A stretch of DNA of 23,294 nt from an uncultured Clostridium sp. (GCA_958349075.1 CATWBR010000013.1:1-23294); one strand, 5' to 3'. Shown: positions 6,436 through 14,236, counted from the stretch's first letter. Program-made: numbers and translations. Notes: generated from the sequence alone by a model not told the origin.

Positions 6436-7812
6436 TTAATGGGAAGCTTCCTTCGGCTGCGTCATAAGACTCACTGCCACATAGGCAATCAGAGACGGCA
6501 GAATCGGGAAAATGGATGATACCGGAAGATGTACGCCGCAGTATTTATACAGGACTACAAAAAGCATACCTGTTATCGAGCTGGCGATTGCCCCTGCCTT
6601 GGTTGCCTTCTTCCAGAAGATTCCTCCGATAAACATGACCAGCGTTCCGGCGCACATGAAGGTGTAGGCCGCGGAAAGCATGGAGATGATTGTTTTAGCC
6701 CCGAGCGCCAGATAAAGCACGATAAGGCCGATTAAGAATGTGGCGATGTGAGCGATCTGGTTTAACTTCTTCTCGCTTGCATTTTTATCAAAATATGCCT
6801 TGTAAATATCATTTGTAAAGGAACCCGTCACGTAAATAAGCTGGGAGTCAACCGTTGACATAACCGCTGCCATCAGGGCTGCAATCATGAGGGCTGCCAC
6901 GAGCGGCGGGAATGCTTCAATCAGTACATGGAACAGAATCGTTCCCGGCGCCGCGTCGGGATATAATGCAATGCCGTACATACCGATCATTACCGGAAGC
7001 ACTACATAAGGAAGCAGGATCATTGCGCCCCAGAATGCGGAATGGAAGGCTGTTTTTTCATCTTTACAGGACATATTTCTCTGGAAAGACGCACTGGAAA
7101 TCAGGCCGTACAGCATGGATGGGAACAGCATCATAACCCAGGTGTCGAGTTCGAAAGGAATCAGTTCGTAGAACGAGCTCGGAAGGACCTCTTTCATCAG
7201 CCCCAGTCCGCCCTGTGACAGCATGCAGCCGAATGCAATTAAGGTACATAAGAAAATCACGCCTACCTGAATCATATCCGTCATCAGGACTCCCCACTGT
7301 CCCGACATTGTGGAATAAATAAATACGATGATACATACCGCAGCGGCGCCCAAAGTTGCGTTCATGCCAAAATAGGAAAACAGGTTTCTTCCTGCAATAA
7401 TCTGTCCCGCCATGATGCTCATGGCCGCCAGCGCATTGACAACCGCAAAAATGGTACCGGTAATCCTTGCCCCATACCGTTTATTCAGGATATCCGACAT
7501 CGTGAGCTGTTCCGTGCGGTAAAGCCTCTTTGACAGAATAAAGGCAAAGAGAACGTATCCCAGAGCGGAACCCACGCCGTACCAGATGCCTCCGATTCCG
7601 TATATGGCGCCGTACTCCGCGCCTCCCACCACGATACCGTTTCCGATATGGGAACCGATATAGGAACCGCATACCATCAGGAATGTTCCCTGTTTTGCCG
7701 CCGTCAGGTAATCCTCAAATGAGTTGGCATATTTTTTACCGTAGAAACCGACTGCCAGCATTCCCCCAAGATACAAGACCATAACAACAACGATAAGCTG
7801 TAAAATATTCAT
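6436..7812 (-). CDS. sodium:solute symporter (SSS family)
   Basis: The 458-residue product is an integral membrane protein with about 12-13 hydrophobic segments, typical in length for the SSS family (PutP/PanF/acetate-type permeases). The segment ALMAAVMSTVDSQLIYVTG near residues 316-335 corresponds to the Na2-site helix (the STxDS pattern), and the N-terminal GSYIGSHIGNGIVVGGAEYGAIYG fits the unwound first core helix. It should import an organic acid, amino acid or similar solute with Na+. I chose ATG 7812 because GGAGGAAGGG lies just upstream; a longer TTG-started frame to 7839 would place the ribosome site inside the gene. It sits between the enolase-superfamily and PLP enzyme genes, so it probably imports the substrate of this operon. 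Confidence 0.9.
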   Translation of the reverse strand: MNILQLIVVVMVLYLGGMLAVGFYGKKYANSFEDYLTAAKQGTFLMVCGSYIGSHIGNGIVVGGAEYGAIYGIGGIWYGVGSALGYVLFAFILSKRLYRTEQLTMSDILNKRYGARITGTIFAVVNALAAMSIMAGQIIAGRNLFSYFGMNATLGAAAVCIIVFIYSTMSGQWGVLMTDMIQVGVIFLCTLIAFGCMLSQGGLGLMKEVLPSSFYELIPFELDTWVMMLFPSMLYGLISSASFQRNMSCKDEKTAFHSAFWGAMILLPYVVLPVMIGMYGIALYPDAAPGTILFHVLIEAFPPLVAALMIAALMAAVMSTVDSQLIYVTGSFTNDIYKAYFDKNASEKKLNQIAHIATFLIGLIVLYLALGAKTIISMLSAAYTFMCAGTLVMFIGGIFWKKATKAGAIASSITGMLFVVLYKYCGVHLPVSSIFPILPSLIAYVAVSLMTQPKEASH

Positions 7813-7854
7813 ACCCTTCCTCCTGTTCTTTCTCGACAAACGTTACTAAATGTT

Positions 7855-9003
7855 TTAATTGAAAATGCTGTATTTTTTCACAAGTTCCTCATCGATTTCA
7901 ATTCCAAATCCCGGTTTCTGCGGAAGCGGGATGCAGCCGTCTTCCTCCACGAAATAGTTTTCCTTCAGGATTCCCTGGAAAGCCCCCGGCGTCAGTGTCG
8001 GCGGATCGTATGGGTATTCGAGCCATGTGAAGTTAGGAATCGAGGCTACCATATGCATACTCTGTAAAACACCGGTTCCCGGTATGTATGCGTGCGGATT
8101 CACCGTTTTTCCGTAGGAATCGGCAATCGCGGCAATCTTTCGGATATAGCTGATGCCGGTGCTCATCGTGCAGTTGGGCTGCAGTATCTCATAGCACCCC
8201 TTATCCAGCATTATCTTGAAGTCCGGAATTCCGATATTGATTTCCCCTCCCGCAATCGGAATGTCCACTTCTTCATTCAGCCTGGCAAGGCCGTCGAAAT
8301 TGTACCGCCACAGCGGCTCTTCCAGCCAGGCGCAGCCGAGTTTCTCCATCTCCCTCGCCGTGTCCCTGGCCCTCTCATAGCTCCACACATAGGGATAACC
8401 GTTATTGTTGCGCTCACAGGCGGTGCCCTGGTTGGCGTCCACCATGATTTCCAGCTTATCGCCGACTGCCTCCCGTACCGCTTCCACTATTGCAATATCT
8501 TCTCTGACCGTCTTATGGGTGAAACGGACCTTGACGGCTTTAAAACCTTCCTCCACAAGGCGTTTTGCATCTTCTTTTCTCTGCTCATTGGAACGGATCT
8601 CTCCCCAGGCCGCATAGACCGGAACTCTGTCCCGGCAGGCTCCAAAGAGCTTATATACCGGCAGTCCCGCAGCTTTTCCGATAATATCCCAGCAGGCATT
8701 TTCAATCACCCACGGTCTGGTGGCCACTCTGGCCACATTGCGGAGCTTGAACATAATTTTTTCAATATCAAACGGCGAGTCACCGACTACCATTTCTTTG
8801 GCATAATCCATCGTATCGCATACCAGTTTCAGTATGCCGTGGGGCGCCTCCATGCAGGCATAGCCGGTAATCCCCTCATCCGTGTGGACACGAACCACAA
8901 AAATCACCTGGCCGCTCTCCGTTTTTCCCGGATACCATGTTGGATGGAATTCCTCGGGAAAAGGTACGTTTACGCAGTCATAGGTAATGTCCGTTATCTT
9001 CAT
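7855..9003 (-). CDS. mandelate racemase/muconate lactonizing (enolase superfamily) enzyme
   Basis: This 382-residue protein has the capping domain (about 1-125) and a TIM barrel with enolase-superfamily catalytic positions. These are Lys158-Val-Arg160 after strand 2, metal ligands Asp189, Glu228 and Glu254 (MVDANQG, LEEPLW, AGGEIN), and His304 in NPHAYIPG plus Glu329 in LEYPYDPP, as in the mandelate racemase subgroup. It would abstract a proton alpha to a carboxylate, so it may be an acid-sugar or hydroxy-acid dehydratase or a racemase/epimerase. The His usually pairs with an Asp in QPD; here the position is Asn277 (LQPNCTM). It is the first gene of the operon: ATG 9003 has GGAGGAAGAG directly before it. 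The divergent LysR gene lies 273 bases away. Specific function is not assignable by sequence alone. Confidence 0.88.
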   Translation of the reverse strand: MKITDITYDCVNVPFPEEFHPTWYPGKTESGQVIFVVRVHTDEGITGYACMEAPHGILKLVCDTMDYAKEMVVGDSPFDIEKIMFKLRNVARVATRPWVIENACWDIIGKAAGLPVYKLFGACRDRVPVYAAWGEIRSNEQRKEDAKRLVEEGFKAVKVRFTHKTVREDIAIVEAVREAVGDKLEIMVDANQGTACERNNNGYPYVWSYERARDTAREMEKLGCAWLEEPLWRYNFDGLARLNEEVDIPIAGGEINIGIPDFKIMLDKGCYEILQPNCTMSTGISYIRKIAAIADSYGKTVNPHAYIPGTGVLQSMHMVASIPNFTWLEYPYDPPTLTPGAFQGILKENYFVEEDGCIPLPQKPGFGIEIDEELVKKYSIFN

Positions 9004-9152
9004 CTCTTCCTCCTGTCATAGTAATTATTTCATTGTTGCTGTTTTGTTTTTATCGCTTCATCATCTTTTTTCTTTCTTTTTTATATCTCACCCGGGTTTT
9101 GATTGTTTATTATTTATTTTTATCTTTATTTACAGTTTCTTTACTTGACTTC

Positions 9153-9181
9153 ATTTTAGCAGAAACATATTTGCATGAAAA
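9153..9181 (-). promoter_or_regulatory. candidate promoter for the catabolic operon
   Basis: On the minus strand TTTTCA (9181-9176) and TAAAAT (9158-9153) are separated by exactly 17 bases. It lies 150 bases before the enolase-superfamily gene. The leader that follows is rich in A and G and contains no evident hairpin. It is placed back to back with the LysR promoter, an arrangement typical of LysR-controlled operons. Confidence 0.5.
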
Positions 9182-9193
9182 ACAGTATTTTCT

Positions 9194-9223
9194 TTACACA
9201 GTTACAACTTTCTGTTGTATAAT
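9194..9223 (+). promoter_or_regulatory. candidate lysR promoter with overlapping inverted repeat
   Basis: A perfect -10 box TATAAT at 9218-9223 has TTACAC 18 bases upstream (9194-9199). An inverted repeat TACAAC-N5-GTTGTA (9203-9208 and 9214-9219) overlaps the -10 box. Its dyad form resembles LysR-type binding sites, so it is a candidate for autoregulation and for control of the divergent operon. Confidence 0.5.
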
Positions 9224-9276
9224 ATAGAGAAATCCCGGGATGACAAAGCAGCCGTTTGACAGAAAGGAATGATGGC

Positions 9277-10173
9277 ATGAATATAAGACAGTTGGAATAT
9301 TTTGTAAAAGTTTATGAATGCGGCAGTTTCTTTAAGGCGGCTGAATCTCTTTTCATCTCCCAGCAGGCCCTCAGCCGGGCACTGGCCACCCTGGAACAGG
9401 AGCTGAACGCCCAGCTCTTTTACCGGAACCACAAGGGCGTCACCCCCACTCCCCTCGGGCGCGAACTGTACATATCCTGTCAGGCCGCGCTCCGGGAGAT
9501 GAGGGTGCTGGAAAAACATATGAATGAATTTGTCCGCCAGAATTACGGCTATCTGAAGATTGGTCTGGGCGCCGGATGCCGTTATTTTATTTCCAAAACC
9601 ATGTGGAAGGATTTCTTCAAGGACTATCCCCATGTCTCCTATGACGTCGAGGAATACACCTATAAACACAGTATTGAGCTTTTAAATAATAAGGAACTGG
9701 ATATTCTGATTATATCGGACTACACGCCCGGAAAAGAGTATTACCAGAATGAACTTAAGACGCAGGACCGCGTGCTTCTGCTGCCGAAGGAGCATCCTGC
9801 CTTTGAAAATGAGGATGTGAAACTGGAGGATTTGCGTGATGAATCGTTCGTGCTTTCCATTAACGATTTGGCTTACCACAGTTTTCTGGAATTCTGCACC
9901 GATCATGACTGTCTTCCAAAAGAAGTCCTTCGGGTCAGCGATACCCTGTATATGTACGAGACATGCAGCCGGGACCGCTGTGCCGGAATCACAATCAAAG
10001 GATATTTTACGGATGTCTTTCTTCCAAAATTCCCGGATCTCGATATCATTCCTTTCAAACGGAATCTTTTTCCCTATACCATCACCCTGATGGCGCGGAA
10101 AAACCACCCGAACCTGGCGCTGATCATGTCGCTGGCCTCCTACCTGAAAGAATATCTGAGCGATAAGTCATAA
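9277..10173 (+). CDS. LysR-family transcriptional regulator
   Basis: The 298-residue protein has the standard LysR layout: a winged helix-turn-helix at residues 1-60 (MNIRQLEYFVKVYECGSFFKAAE, SQQALSRALATLEQEL), a linker helix, and a two-lobed periplasmic-binding-like effector domain from about residue 90. I chose ATG 9277, with AAAGGA upstream, over an in-frame TTG at 9256 because LysR proteins start right at the MNIRQLEYF helix. It is divergent from the six-gene catabolic operon, and LysR regulators classically control the adjacent divergent operon, usually activating it when bound to a pathway intermediate. The inducer is unknown. It is followed by its own strong terminator. Confidence 0.92.
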   Translation: MNIRQLEYFVKVYECGSFFKAAESLFISQQALSRALATLEQELNAQLFYRNHKGVTPTPLGRELYISCQAALREMRVLEKHMNEFVRQNYGYLKIGLGAGCRYFISKTMWKDFFKDYPHVSYDVEEYTYKHSIELLNNKELDILIISDYTPGKEYYQNELKTQDRVLLLPKEHPAFENEDVKLEDLRDESFVLSINDLAYHSFLEFCTDHDCLPKEVLRVSDTLYMYETCSRDRCAGITIKGYFTDVFLPKFPDLDIIPFKRNLFPYTITLMARKNHPNLALIMSLASYLKEYLSDKS

Positions 10174-10187
10174 GAAAGAATCCTGCC

Positions 10188-10225
10188 CGGAGGGCTTTTA
10201 TATAACGGAGCACTTTCCTGTTAAA
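10188..10225. repeat. third, partial copy of the intergenic repeat after lysR
   Basis: The stretch CGGAG, then TTTT, GGAGCACTTTCC and GTTAAAT, repeats the order seen at 805-845 with about three quarters of positions alike. Both copies lie just after a plus-strand regulator gene and just before its terminator. Confidence 0.4.
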
Positions 10226-10233
10226 TAAGAATC

Positions 10234-10297
10234 CCGCAGCAGTTACACCTCCGGCCCTTAAACGGTAATCCGGATGTAACTGCTGCGGATTTTTTTC
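10234..10297 (+). terminator. terminator of the lysR gene
   Basis: CCGCAGCAGTTACA (10234-10247) pairs perfectly with TGTAACTGCTGCGG (10275-10288), a 14-bp stem; the top is also partly paired (CCGG words). It is followed by ATTTTTTT on the plus strand, a textbook intrinsic terminator. Confidence 0.9.
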
Positions 10298-10326
10298 TTC
10301 CTGATAAAGTTTTAACGTTATATGTC

Positions 10327-10374
10327 TTGCATTTCCAGCGTAAATATACTACACTTCTTTTGAATCATAATGAT
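10327..10374 (+). promoter_or_regulatory. candidate promoter and palindrome upstream of the flavodiiron gene
   Basis: TTGCAT (10327-10332) and TACACT (10350-10355) are separated by 17 bases. Just downstream, near the expected start of transcription, is the palindrome ATCATAATGAT (10364-10374), which could be an operator for a redox- or metal-sensing repressor. The palindrome is short and in AT-rich DNA, so chance is possible. Confidence 0.4.
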
Positions 10375-10424
10375 ACGGAACTAAATAAATAATTTTTATT
10401 TTAAAGTCAGCAAGGAGGATGCAA

Positions 10425-11591
10425 ATGATGAACGGGGTTCAGATTAAAGAAGGCATATACTGGGTGGGGGCGCTGGACTGGCACCTGCGCAATTTTCACG
10501 GATACACGACGAACCGGGGCGCAACCTACAATGCCTATTTGATTATTGACGAGAAGGTTGCATTGATCGATGCGGTAAAGGCGCCGTTTTCCAAAGAACT
10601 GCTGGAGCGGATCAGCAGTATCATCGATCCTTCTAAAATTGATTACATAATTTCAAACCATGTGGAGATGGATCATTCCGGAGCTCTTCCGGCCATGGCA
10701 GAGGCCTGCCCCAATGCCACAATTGTCACCAGCGCTCCCAGTGGAGTGAAGGGGCTGACGGCCCATTACGGCCCGCTGAATTACATGCCCGTGAAGAGCG
10801 GAAGCTCCCTGAGCCTTGGAAAACGCTCCCTCTCCTTCGTTGCTACTCCCATGCTCCACTGGCCGGATAATATGGTCACCTGGTGCCCGGAGGAAAAGAT
10901 CCTTTTCTCCAACGACGCATTCGGGCAGCATTACTGCACCAACACCCGCTTTGACGATGATTCCGACTTCTGCGAAACCATGCAGGAGGCAAAGAAATAC
11001 TACGCCAACATTATTATGTGCTACGGGAAACAGGCCGCCGGGGCCTGGAAGGTTGTCAAAGAACTGGCTCCCGAAATGATTGCCCCAAGCCATGGAGTCA
11101 TCTGGAGAAGCCATGTGAACGATATTTTGGATGCCTACGAAAAATGGAGTACCCAGGAACCGGGTACCGGCGCTCTTGTGGTCTTTGACAGTATGTGGCA
11201 TTCCACGGAAACCATAGCCCAGACGATTGCCGAGGCATTTACCGATCAGGGCGTTCCGGTAAAGCTTTTCGATTTAAAGCAGTCCCATCTTTCCGACATC
11301 ATCGTAAATCTCCTGGACTGCAAATATGTGGCTGTCGGTTCGCCGACCCTCAACAACAATATGCTTCCAACCGTAGCTGCTTTCCTCTGCTATATGAAGG
11401 GCCTCTCCCCAAAGAACCGCCGGGCGTTCTCCTTCGGCTCCTACGGATGGGGCGGACAGGCAAACGCACAGATCGACGAAGAGCTCAAAAAATGCGGATT
11501 TGATATCTGCCTTGACTCATTGAAGATTCAATATATTCCTTCCGAAGAACAGTTAAATGAAATCCGTGAGAAAATAAAAGGCCTGAACTAA
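10425..11591 (+). CDS. flavodiiron protein (FprA-type A-flavoprotein)
   Basis: The 388-residue protein has an N-terminal metallo-beta-lactamase-like diiron domain and a C-terminal flavodoxin domain. All iron ligands are visible: His79, Glu81, Asp83 and His84 in SNHVEMDHSG, His145 in MLHWPD, Asp164 in SNDAFG and His223 in APSHG. The flavodoxin FMN loop is FDSMWHSTE (about 252-260). These enzymes reduce O2 to water, or NO to N2O, and protect anaerobes. No rubredoxin domain is fused, so an external electron donor is needed. I chose ATG 10425, six bases after AAGGAGG; ATG 10428 is equally possible, and an ATG at 10419 overlaps the ribosome site. The gene is monocistronic, with its own promoter and a large hairpin behind it. 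Confidence 0.94.
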   Translation: MMNGVQIKEGIYWVGALDWHLRNFHGYTTNRGATYNAYLIIDEKVALIDAVKAPFSKELLERISSIIDPSKIDYIISNHVEMDHSGALPAMAEACPNATIVTSAPSGVKGLTAHYGPLNYMPVKSGSSLSLGKRSLSFVATPMLHWPDNMVTWCPEEKILFSNDAFGQHYCTNTRFDDDSDFCETMQEAKKYYANIIMCYGKQAAGAWKVVKELAPEMIAPSHGVIWRSHVNDILDAYEKWSTQEPGTGALVVFDSMWHSTETIAQTIAEAFTDQGVPVKLFDLKQSHLSDIIVNLLDCKYVAVGSPTLNNNMLPTVAAFLCYMKGLSPKNRRAFSFGSYGWGGQANAQIDEELKKCGFDICLDSLKIQYIPSEEQLNEIREKIKGLN

Positions 11592-11605
11592 AGAGTAAAG
11601 GTCCG

Positions 11606-11652
11606 AACGATACAATAACCTGCCCGCTTTGCGGACAGGTTATTGTATCGTT
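11606..11652. terminator. 21-bp hairpin between convergent genes, no U-run
   Basis: AACGATACAATAACCTG (11606-11622) pairs with CAGGTTATTGTATCGTT (11636-11652). After one C/A mismatch the stem continues as CCGC/GCGG with a TTT loop. It lies between the convergent flavodiiron (+) and NhaC (-) genes, where a shared terminator belongs. Neither strand has a T-run after it, so it may act as a stabilising or transcript-separating hairpin instead. Confidence 0.65.
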
Positions 11653-11674
11653 GCGGCAATACCGTGATATGAAT

Positions 11675-13147
11675 TTATGATGCCTGTTTATGCTGTTCCA
11701 TCTCCTCCGCCGTTCTCAAACGCACATCCGGCTCGCTTGGAATCTTAAAGCCCGGGAAGAACCGATCCAGGCTGGTAATGGTGAGAATCAGCATGGATGC
11801 AACGGATATCATGCTCAGATAGTTTGCGGAGATAATCTTCATCGGCGTAAATGCATACAGCGGATAAACCGCCGTAGCGAGGCCCGTAAAGAAAATCATG
11901 TAGCCATGCCATGGTATAAGCTGGGAGCCAATGGTTCCGAAGGCGTCGGAGTAGGTTGAATTGCGCAGACGCAGCTTATACATCTGCTCCGGCGTTGCCT
12001 CGACCGCATTGTCCGTCATATTTTTAATAATCGGCCCCATGGTTACAATCTGGCCCGTACAATCGCCCAGCACCGCATTACAGAGCAGGGAAAGCAGGGC
12101 GTTGCACATCATGAGCTGACGCACGCTGTGGGCAATTTTTAAAACTCCTTTAATAATCGGATCAAACGCATTCATGCCTCCCATGATTCCGCCGAATGCC
12201 GCGGTCCATAAAGTCATGCTGACCGACCAGGAACCGGCGTCTGAAAAACCGGTGTAAACAAGATCGGCAAAGGATGAAAGAGTGAGCGTATTGGCAAACA
12301 GGCCGCATATAAGGGCCAGACCGATCCCGGAACCGAGGCAGATGACCGTTCCGATGCCTTTAACAGCCATAATGATAACGGCCGCAAGGGGAAGCAGCAG
12401 GCAAAGGGGTACTCCGCTGCGTACCTGTTCCAGCAGAGTTACCGCGGATGGGCGTTCCGCCATCAGTGTCTCCCATACTTCTTTCGGGATTGCATCGATC
12501 GCCTCATTTGCATTGCCTACCGCTCCTCCCAGACCCATGGCCTGAGAAACGATAAAGAATACTGCAGCACTGACCACCAGACAGGAGACGGACCATGCGC
12601 CCTGATGGCGCACGCGGTCGGTTACTTCAACCTCATGCACTCCGGAGGAAAGCACGGTTGTATCCGAGATCAGGCCGATATTATCTCCAAAACAGCAGCC
12701 TCCCGCAATAGCGGCAACCGTCAGAAGAGGGGAACCGCCTACAATATGGGATAACCACAGAAATACCGGCACACAGGCTGCAAACGTTCCCCATGAAGTG
12801 CCTGTGGCAATTGAAAGCAGGGAGGTGACAATCAGGGATGCGCTTGCAACCGTGACGCCGGTCAGTCCAATCTTCATTGCAACAATAATAATAGATGCTC
12901 CAACGCCGCTGGCCATAAATACTTCGGCCATGGCAAAGGAAATCATTAGGATAAAAAGAATATCAATCAGATTTTTTGCATTTTCAATCGCAGATTTATA
13001 AATCTGCTTGTATGACTGTTTATCGAGAACAAATGCCAGAATCCCCGCCAGTACCGTTGCGGTGGGGGCTGCCAGAAGAATATCCACGCCATTCAGCAGA
13101 AGACCGGCCAGTACCACAACCGGAAACAGTTTTATTATCGCTTTCAT
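11675..13147 (-). CDS. NhaC-family Na+/H+ antiporter-like transporter
   Basis: The 490-residue membrane protein has about 12 hydrophobic helices and the NhaC family motifs: TGTSWGTFAACVPVF (about 113-127), GGCCFGDNIGLISDTTVLSSG (about 149-169), and a conserved late segment IIKNMTDNAVEATPEQMYKLR. The Asp residues in the FGDN and SDTT motifs are those implicated in cation transport. NhaC-family members include Na+/H+ exchangers and malate/lactate or amino-acid exchangers. Being in one unit with a PLP deaminase-like gene, it may exchange the amino-acid substrate or product rather than serve only pH control; this is inference. ATG 13147 has an AGGATGAG ribosome site and lies 39 bases after the PLP gene. 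Confidence 0.86.
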   Translation of the reverse strand: MKAIIKLFPVVVLAGLLLNGVDILLAAPTATVLAGILAFVLDKQSYKQIYKSAIENAKNLIDILFILMISFAMAEVFMASGVGASIIIVAMKIGLTGVTVASASLIVTSLLSIATGTSWGTFAACVPVFLWLSHIVGGSPLLTVAAIAGGCCFGDNIGLISDTTVLSSGVHEVEVTDRVRHQGAWSVSCLVVSAAVFFIVSQAMGLGGAVGNANEAIDAIPKEVWETLMAERPSAVTLLEQVRSGVPLCLLLPLAAVIIMAVKGIGTVICLGSGIGLALICGLFANTLTLSSFADLVYTGFSDAGSWSVSMTLWTAAFGGIMGGMNAFDPIIKGVLKIAHSVRQLMMCNALLSLLCNAVLGDCTGQIVTMGPIIKNMTDNAVEATPEQMYKLRLRNSTYSDAFGTIGSQLIPWHGYMIFFTGLATAVYPLYAFTPMKIISANYLSMISVASMLILTITSLDRFFPGFKIPSEPDVRLRTAEEMEQHKQAS

Positions 13148-13186
13148 AAGAACTCATCCTTTCTTGAACAATATCGGTTTTCACGT

Positions 13187-14170
13187 TTAGAACTGGGCAA
13201 ACAGCGACCCCAGCCCGCCTGTATGCAGATAACATACCGGACCGGATACTTTCCCCCGTTCTATGTAATCCTGCATTCCAACTAAAACCTTACTGTTATA
13301 TACATTCTCAATTAAGATACCTTCCATTTTGGGAAAATCCAGGACAGCCCGGCCGCTCTGCGGGGTATTCATTCCCCAGCCGCCTCCCCGGTAGCTGTCG
13401 TCGATGATACAGGCCTCCTCCAGACCGTATCCGAACGGGATCCCCAGAATCTCCTCCAATTCCGAAATAATTTTACTGATATGGGCACTTAACCTTTCCT
13501 TCCCATCCTCCACACTGATAATAACTATGTTAAATGGAAATCCGCAGAGGGCATTGCCGTAGATCAGGCCGGATGCAACTCCCCCATTCCCGCCGGGAGC
13601 AAATATTGTGCCTTTTTGAAGGGATTTTTCCCGGAACTGGCGCTCCATCTCAATGACGGCGTTCGTATAACCCAGCGCACCGGTCCCTGTGGTAGCGCCG
13701 TTACGGATGATATACGGGCTGCACTCCGTGGAAATATGTCCGGCAAGCTCCTCCACAAATGCAGTCCGCTCTCCCTCCGTGGCTTCCCCTATAAAGTGGG
13801 ATTCGGCCCCAAGCAGGCGGTTGAGCAGAAGATTTCCCGTAAGGTGTTCCGGTTCGTCTCCGTTATGCACCACAATGCACTTCAGCCCCAGCTTTGCACA
13901 GGCCGCCGCCGTCAACGTGCAGAGATTGGACTGGACCGGACCGGATGCAATCAAGGTGTCCTTTCCTGCGGCAATTGCCTCCCCCGCTATAAATTCCAGA
14001 CTTCGAAGTTTATTCCCCCCTGGCCCCAGGCCGGTTAAATCATCTCGTTTAATAAAAATGCCGGTATAATCCATCCGCCGTTCCAAATTTTCAAGTGGTT
14101 CCAGAGGGGTCGGCAGGGTGGCAAGGCGTGCGCGTCCGACTCTGCTGAGTTCTGATTCTAAAGAGTTCAT
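13187..14170 (-). CDS. PLP-dependent D-cysteine desulfhydrase / ACC deaminase-like enzyme (copy 2)
   Basis: The 327-residue fold-type II PLP enzyme is a clear paralogue of the product at 5358-6407. Lys54 in FIKRDDLTGLGPGGNKLR should bind PLP. The substrate-carboxylate block is SGPVQSNLCTLTAAACA (76-92), keeping QSN but with Leu-Cys-Thr where family enzymes have His-x-Arg. The phosphate loop is APGGNGGVASG (191-201). Shared later blocks are GGGWGMNTPQSGR and the C-terminal YLHTGGLGSLFAQF. It probably removes ammonia from an amino acid to leave a 2-oxo acid; alternatives are desulfhydration or racemisation. It lacks the Thr/Glu-rich insert of copy 1. ATG 14170 follows GAGAGGAGAGGAAAG. It is the first gene after the sigma-54 promoter and is followed by the NhaC-like transporter. 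Confidence 0.85.
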   Translation of the reverse strand: MNSLESELSRVGRARLATLPTPLEPLENLERRMDYTGIFIKRDDLTGLGPGGNKLRSLEFIAGEAIAAGKDTLIASGPVQSNLCTLTAAACAKLGLKCIVVHNGDEPEHLTGNLLLNRLLGAESHFIGEATEGERTAFVEELAGHISTECSPYIIRNGATTGTGALGYTNAVIEMERQFREKSLQKGTIFAPGGNGGVASGLIYGNALCGFPFNIVIISVEDGKERLSAHISKIISELEEILGIPFGYGLEEACIIDDSYRGGGWGMNTPQSGRAVLDFPKMEGILIENVYNSKVLVGMQDYIERGKVSGPVCYLHTGGLGSLFAQF

Positions 14171-14220
14171 CTTTCCTCTCCTCTCTCTTTCTTTGTTTTG
14201 ACATGTCGAAACTATTATAT

Positions 14221-14236
14221 AGCAAGAAGCGTGCCA
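14221..14236 (-). promoter_or_regulatory. sigma-54 (-24/-12) promoter for the PLP enzyme-NhaC unit
   Basis: On the minus strand the sequence reads TGGCACGCTTCTTGCT, matching the sigma-54 consensus TGGCAC-N5-TTGCT at every fixed position, with the required GG-N10-GC spacing. Transcription would start near 14209, about 38 bases before the start codon of the PLP enzyme. A sigma-54 activator is encoded immediately upstream. Confidence 0.9.

Noticed and set aside
8092..9021. A 309-residue plus-strand open frame opposite the enolase-superfamily gene
   Set aside because: It is a complementary-strand shadow: no ribosome site, no recognisable motif, and the minus strand encodes all catalytic residues of a known family.
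9004..9152. Riboswitch or structured leader before the enolase-superfamily gene
   Set aside because: The leader is low in complexity and AT/purine-rich with no stable hairpin or known riboswitch core.
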